Assembly: GCF_000716675.1 (NCBI RefSeq)
Contig: NZ_JNXT01000014.1
Location: forward strand, 62,001-126,000
Origin: Streptomyces alboflavus
GTDB taxonomy: Bacteria > Actinomycetota > Actinomycetes > Streptomycetales > Streptomycetaceae
Length of the DNA: 64,000 nucleotides
Direction: 5' to 3'
In this document: piece by piece, positions 61,418 through 64,000 of the stretch
Position numbering within the stretch: position 1 is the stretch's first letter
Layout: each line of letters opens with the position of its first letter
The notes under the pieces: generated by a model
The model's input: only the letters and a program-made list of their open reading frames with translations
Databases searched by the model: none
Told to the model about the DNA's origin: nothing
Program-made: the position numbers and the translations under genes

Positions 61418-62520
61418 GCGGCGCGGAGCGGGAGCCGACGGGTGGCCCCGAGGCGGGCGAAAGCGGGGCGGGCGAGAACGGCGCGGGCGCCGACTCGGCG
61501 GGGAGCGAGGAGGCGGGCGGCAACGCCACGTACGGCAAGAAGCCGTTCAAGCGCTCGCGCAGCCACTTCGCCGACCGCGTGACCGCCGACGGACGCGACG
61601 GCTGGCCGGTGGAGGCCGGGCGCTATCGCCTCGTGGTGAGCCGCGCCTGCCCCTGGGCGAGCCGCGCGCTGATCTCCCGCAGGCTGCTCGGCCTGGAGGA
61701 CGCCCTCTCCCTCGCGGTCACCGACCCCATCCAGGACGACCGCAGCTGGCGCTTCACGCTGGACCCGGACGACCGCGACCCGGTCCTCGGGATCCGCTAT
61801 CTGAGCGAGGCGTACGACGCACGGGAGACGGGCTATCCGGGCGGCGTGAGCGTCCCGGCGATCGTGGACGTCCCGAGCGGCCGGCTGGTCACGAACGACT
61901 ACCAGCAAATGACGCTGGACCTGGCCACGGAGTGGAAGGACCTGCACCGCCCCGGAGCCCCCGATCTGTACCCGGAGGCGCTGCGCGACGAGATCGACAC
62001 GGTGATGGACGGCATCTACCGCGACGTCAACAACGGCGTGTACCGATCGGGTTTCGCGTCCTCCCAGAGCGAGTACGAGAGCGCGTGCCGCGATGTGTTC
62101 CGGCGCCTGGAGGAGACGTCGCGGCGCCTCGCCGACCGCCGCTATCTGGTCGGCGACAGCATCACGGAGGCGGACATCCGCCTGTTCACGACGCTGGTGC
62201 GCTTCGACGCCGTCTACCACGGCCACTTCAAGTGCAACCGCTGGAAGCTGACCGAGGACCCGGTCCTGTGGGCGTACGCCCGCGACCTCTACCAGACACC
62301 GGGCTTCGGCGACACGGTCGACTTCGACCACATCAAGCGGCACTACTACGAAGTGCACACGGGCATCAACCCGACCGGCATCGTGCCTCTCGGCCCGGAC
62401 CTCGGCGGATGGCTGACACCGCATCACCGCGAGCGGCTCGGCGGCAGCCCGTTCGGGAAGGGGACGGCACCGGGTCCGGTGCCCGAGGGCGAGGAGGTGG
62501 CGGAGGCGGGGCGGCCCTGA
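61414..62520 (+). CDS. Xi-class glutathione S-transferase-like (hydroquinone reductase) protein
   Basis: Protein of 368 residues of the YqjG/Ecm4 group. A Gly/Ala/Glu-rich tail (1-36) is followed by SRACPWASRALISRRLLGLE with active-site Cys79, the thioredoxin-like domain, and an all-helical GST C-domain (YLVGDSITEADIRLFTTLVRFDAVYHGHFKCNRWKL). Relatives reduce glutathionyl-hydroquinones. Actinomycetes use mycothiol rather than glutathione, so the natural thiol is probably mycothiol. GTG start inside the stop of the small upstream gene. Confidence 0.9.
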   Translation: MSGAEREPTGGPEAGESGAGENGAGADSAGSEEAGGNATYGKKPFKRSRSHFADRVTADGRDGWPVEAGRYRLVVSRACPWASRALISRRLLGLEDALSLAVTDPIQDDRSWRFTLDPDDRDPVLGIRYLSEAYDARETGYPGGVSVPAIVDVPSGRLVTNDYQQMTLDLATEWKDLHRPGAPDLYPEALRDEIDTVMDGIYRDVNNGVYRSGFASSQSEYESACRDVFRRLEETSRRLADRRYLVGDSITEADIRLFTTLVRFDAVYHGHFKCNRWKLTEDPVLWAYARDLYQTPGFGDTVDFDHIKRHYYEVHTGINPTGIVPLGPDLGGWLTPHHRERLGGSPFGKGTAPGPVPEGEEVAEAGRP

Positions 62521-62590
62521 CGGGGCATGCGGAGGGGCGGCCGTGAGGGGCGGCGACGGGTACGGGCGCCCCATCGCCGCGCCCGCCCCA

Positions 62591-62705
62591 CGGCCTGAAT
62601 GACCCTCACCCCTGCGCGATCCGCCCCACGGACTTGGATATCCCTTACCCTCGCCCGATCCGCGCCACCGCCCGGACCACCCTCACCCCCGCCCGATCCG
62701 CCCCA
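62591..62705. repeat. Three 38-39-bp tandem copies of the glycosyltransferase gene 3' end
   Basis: Units 62591-62628, 62629-62667 and 62668-62705 share the core CGATCCGCCCCA and a TCA or TTA at the same place. On the minus strand each repeats the last codons of the glycosyltransferase with a stop (TGA, TAA, TGA). The functional stop is in the rightmost unit. Confidence 0.75.
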
Positions 62706-63897
62706 CGGCCCGGACGACCCGGCCCGCCCCGTCCTCCGTCGCCATCGACCGCGAGACGGCCAGGGCGGCGCGAGCGCAGGCCGGTTCACGGACCGCGCGG
62801 GTGAGCGCGTCGGCCAGGCGCGCCGCCGTGAGGGCACGGAAGGGGACAGGGGCGGGGGCGGCGCCGAGCGCGGTCAGGCGCGCCGCCCAGAAGGGCTGGT
62901 CGGCGGTGACGGGGACGGGCACGGCAGGGACTCCGGCGCGCAGCCCCGCCGCCGTCGTGCCCGCGCCCGCGTGGTGCACCACCGCGGCCACACGGGGGAA
63001 GAGCAGGGCGTGCGGCAGCTCGCCGACCGTGAGGACGTCGTCGCCGGACGCCTCCAGACCGGCCCGCCCGGACTGCAGGACGCCCCGCAGTCCGGACCGC
63101 CGCAGCGCCGCCACGGCGAGTTCACCGAGCCGCTCGCCCTCCCCCGCCGCCATGCTGCCGAAGCCGACGAAGACGGGCGGCGGACCGGCGGCCAGGAAGT
63201 CCTCGACCCGCGACGGCAGCCGCTCGTCCGGATCGTGGTGCGGCCACCAGTTGCCGACGACGTCGAGCCCGGCGCGCCAGTCGGCAGGGCGCGGTACGAC
63301 CGCCGGGCTGAAGCCGTGCAGCACCGGCCCGCCCGCCCGTTCCCGACGCGCGCGGACGGCGCCGGACGCGGCGGCGGGCAGACCGAGGCGGGCCCGCAGG
63401 TCCCGCACCGCGTCGGCGTACACGCGGTCGACCATGCGCAGCGACAGGCGTCCCAGGACGCGGTTGCCCCAGCGCCCCAGGGACCGCATGCCGCTCACGA
63501 CCGGGGCGAACTCCCCCGTCGGATGGGTGGGCTGGAGGTAGGCGCCGAGCGTCGGCACGTCGAGAGCCTCGGCGAGCTGCCAGCCCGGCGGGGCCGTCGT
63601 CGTGGACAGGACGAGCAGGTCGTCGCGGTCGTCGACGGCGTCCGCGAGTCCGGCACCGAGGTCACGCACGAAGACAGCGGCCGCCCGCATCAGCTCGCGG
63701 CGCCCCACCGCCGGGCCCGAGGCACGGGCGTCGGCGGGCAGCGGCCGGAATCCCAGACCGGCGCCGCGCACCAGCGGCGCGAAGCTCTCGTGCGTGGCGA
63801 GCGCGACCTCGTGGCCCGCCGCACGCAGGCGGGCGCCGAGGCCGGTGTACGGAACGACGTCGCCGTGGGAACCGGCTGCGGCGATCAGGATTCGCAC
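62683..63897 (-). CDS. GT1-family glycosyltransferase (MGT type)
   Basis: Glycosyltransferase of 404 residues, GT-B fold. N-terminal MRILIAAAGSHGDVVPYTGLGARLRAAGHEVALATHESF, C-terminal donor site VFVGFGSMAAGEGERLGELAVAALRR and HHAGAGTTAAGLRAGVPAVPVPVTADQPFWA, as in macrolide and sterol glycosyltransferases. It would move a UDP- or TDP-sugar onto a lipophilic acceptor. GTG at 63897, overlapping the end of an upstream frame by 13 bp. Its last codons lie in a tandem repeat. Confidence 0.9.
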   Translation of the reverse strand: MRILIAAAGSHGDVVPYTGLGARLRAAGHEVALATHESFAPLVRGAGLGFRPLPADARASGPAVGRRELMRAAAVFVRDLGAGLADAVDDRDDLLVLSTTTAPPGWQLAEALDVPTLGAYLQPTHPTGEFAPVVSGMRSLGRWGNRVLGRLSLRMVDRVYADAVRDLRARLGLPAAASGAVRARRERAGGPVLHGFSPAVVPRPADWRAGLDVVGNWWPHHDPDERLPSRVEDFLAAGPPPVFVGFGSMAAGEGERLGELAVAALRRSGLRGVLQSGRAGLEASGDDVLTVGELPHALLFPRVAAVVHHAGAGTTAAGLRAGVPAVPVPVTADQPFWAARLTALGAAPAPVPFRALTAARLADALTRAVREPACARAALAVSRSMATEDGAGRVVRAVGRIGRG

Positions 63898-64000
63898 CGC
63901 ACACCCCCACGCATCTCACCCTCAGGTTCAGCTTTACCCTTGCCGCCGCCGAGGCCGGTGCCGAGGACACCGGCGACCACCTCGGTGTCGCCACCGGTCT
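63885..64000 (-). CDS. C-terminal end of an unknown protein (cut by window edge)
   Basis: A frame entering from the right edge encodes 37 residues ending GLGGGKGKAEPEGEMRGGVRCES before a TGA at 63885-63887, inside the glycosyltransferase start. Its Gly/Glu/Lys-rich composition looks more protein-like than the other two frames. The 13-bp overlap would fit an operon with the glycosyltransferase. Identity unknown. Confidence 0.4.
   Translation of the reverse strand, partial: TGGDTEVVAGVLGTGLGGGKGKAEPEGEMRGGVRCES

Overview
The window is very GC-rich, densely coded DNA with many GTG starts, 1-13 bp gene overlaps and few leader sequences. This, the protein families present (Streptomyces griseus-type trypsin, HelR, DmdR/IdeR-type regulator, F420-type oxidoreductases, mycothiol-linked isomerase family) and two repeats that look like Streptomyces-type interspersed elements, point to a Streptomyces chromosome. 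I see no rRNA, tRNA, CRISPR array, phage, insertion sequence or assembly-line antibiotic cluster. About 60 genes are supported; both window edges cut a gene.

Layout. 1-2885: a two-component system driving an ABC ATPase (cut at the left edge). 2928-5307: MerR regulator, molybdopterin oxidoreductase, isochorismatase-fold protein. 5461-8151: a small aga/gat-like sugar-phosphate cluster (DeoR repressor, SIS isomerase, class II aldolase). 8483-9289: secreted trypsin, flanked by strong hairpins. 9944-16872: a sigma-like DNA-binding protein with a partner of unknown function, an alkylmercury-lyase-like protein, a DinB-fold protein, an ABC exporter and a D-amino-acid PLP enzyme. 16977-18409: divergent OhrR-like regulator and haloperoxidase-type hydrolase. 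18447-24631: ROK regulator, CUT1 sugar ABC importer and GH1 beta-glucosidase. 24635-26718: GntR/FCD regulator, PEBP-like protein, DtxR-family metalloregulator. 26821-28389: MurJ paralog.

28519-45380 is the most coherent block. A secreted M6 metalloprotease and a proline-iminopeptidase-like hydrolase lie beside what looks like a complete trans-4-hydroxyproline catabolic set (epimerase, three-subunit-type D-hydroxyproline dehydrogenase, DapA-like deaminase, semialdehyde dehydrogenase), an Xaa-Pro peptidase and a five-gene oligopeptide ABC importer. Read together they suggest uptake and cleavage of imino-acid-rich peptides and conversion of hydroxyproline to 2-oxoglutarate. Three promoters in this block share a 16-bp motif (CAGTAATATTTCACAT-like, 12-14 of 16 identical), which suggests one regulon.

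45325-64000 is mixed: NADPH/F420 reductase, aldo/keto reductase, MFS pump with a doubled palindrome and 11-bp tandem repeats upstream, a second MetG preceded by a possible Met-codon leader peptide and hairpins, an LLM oxidoreductase with SRPBCC partner, helR behind a rifamycin-associated element, VOC and HxlR genes, a CGNR regulator divergent from an MFS pump across a palindromic operator, a TetR/P450 pair in which the P450 resembles the P450-BM3 haem domain without its reductase, a Xi-class-like GST, and a GT1 glycosyltransferase whose 3' end is tandemly repeated.

Limits: all names come from reading motifs and recalled family patterns; no database search was run. Start codons were chosen from ribosome-binding sites and family length. 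Promoters and operators are pattern-based.
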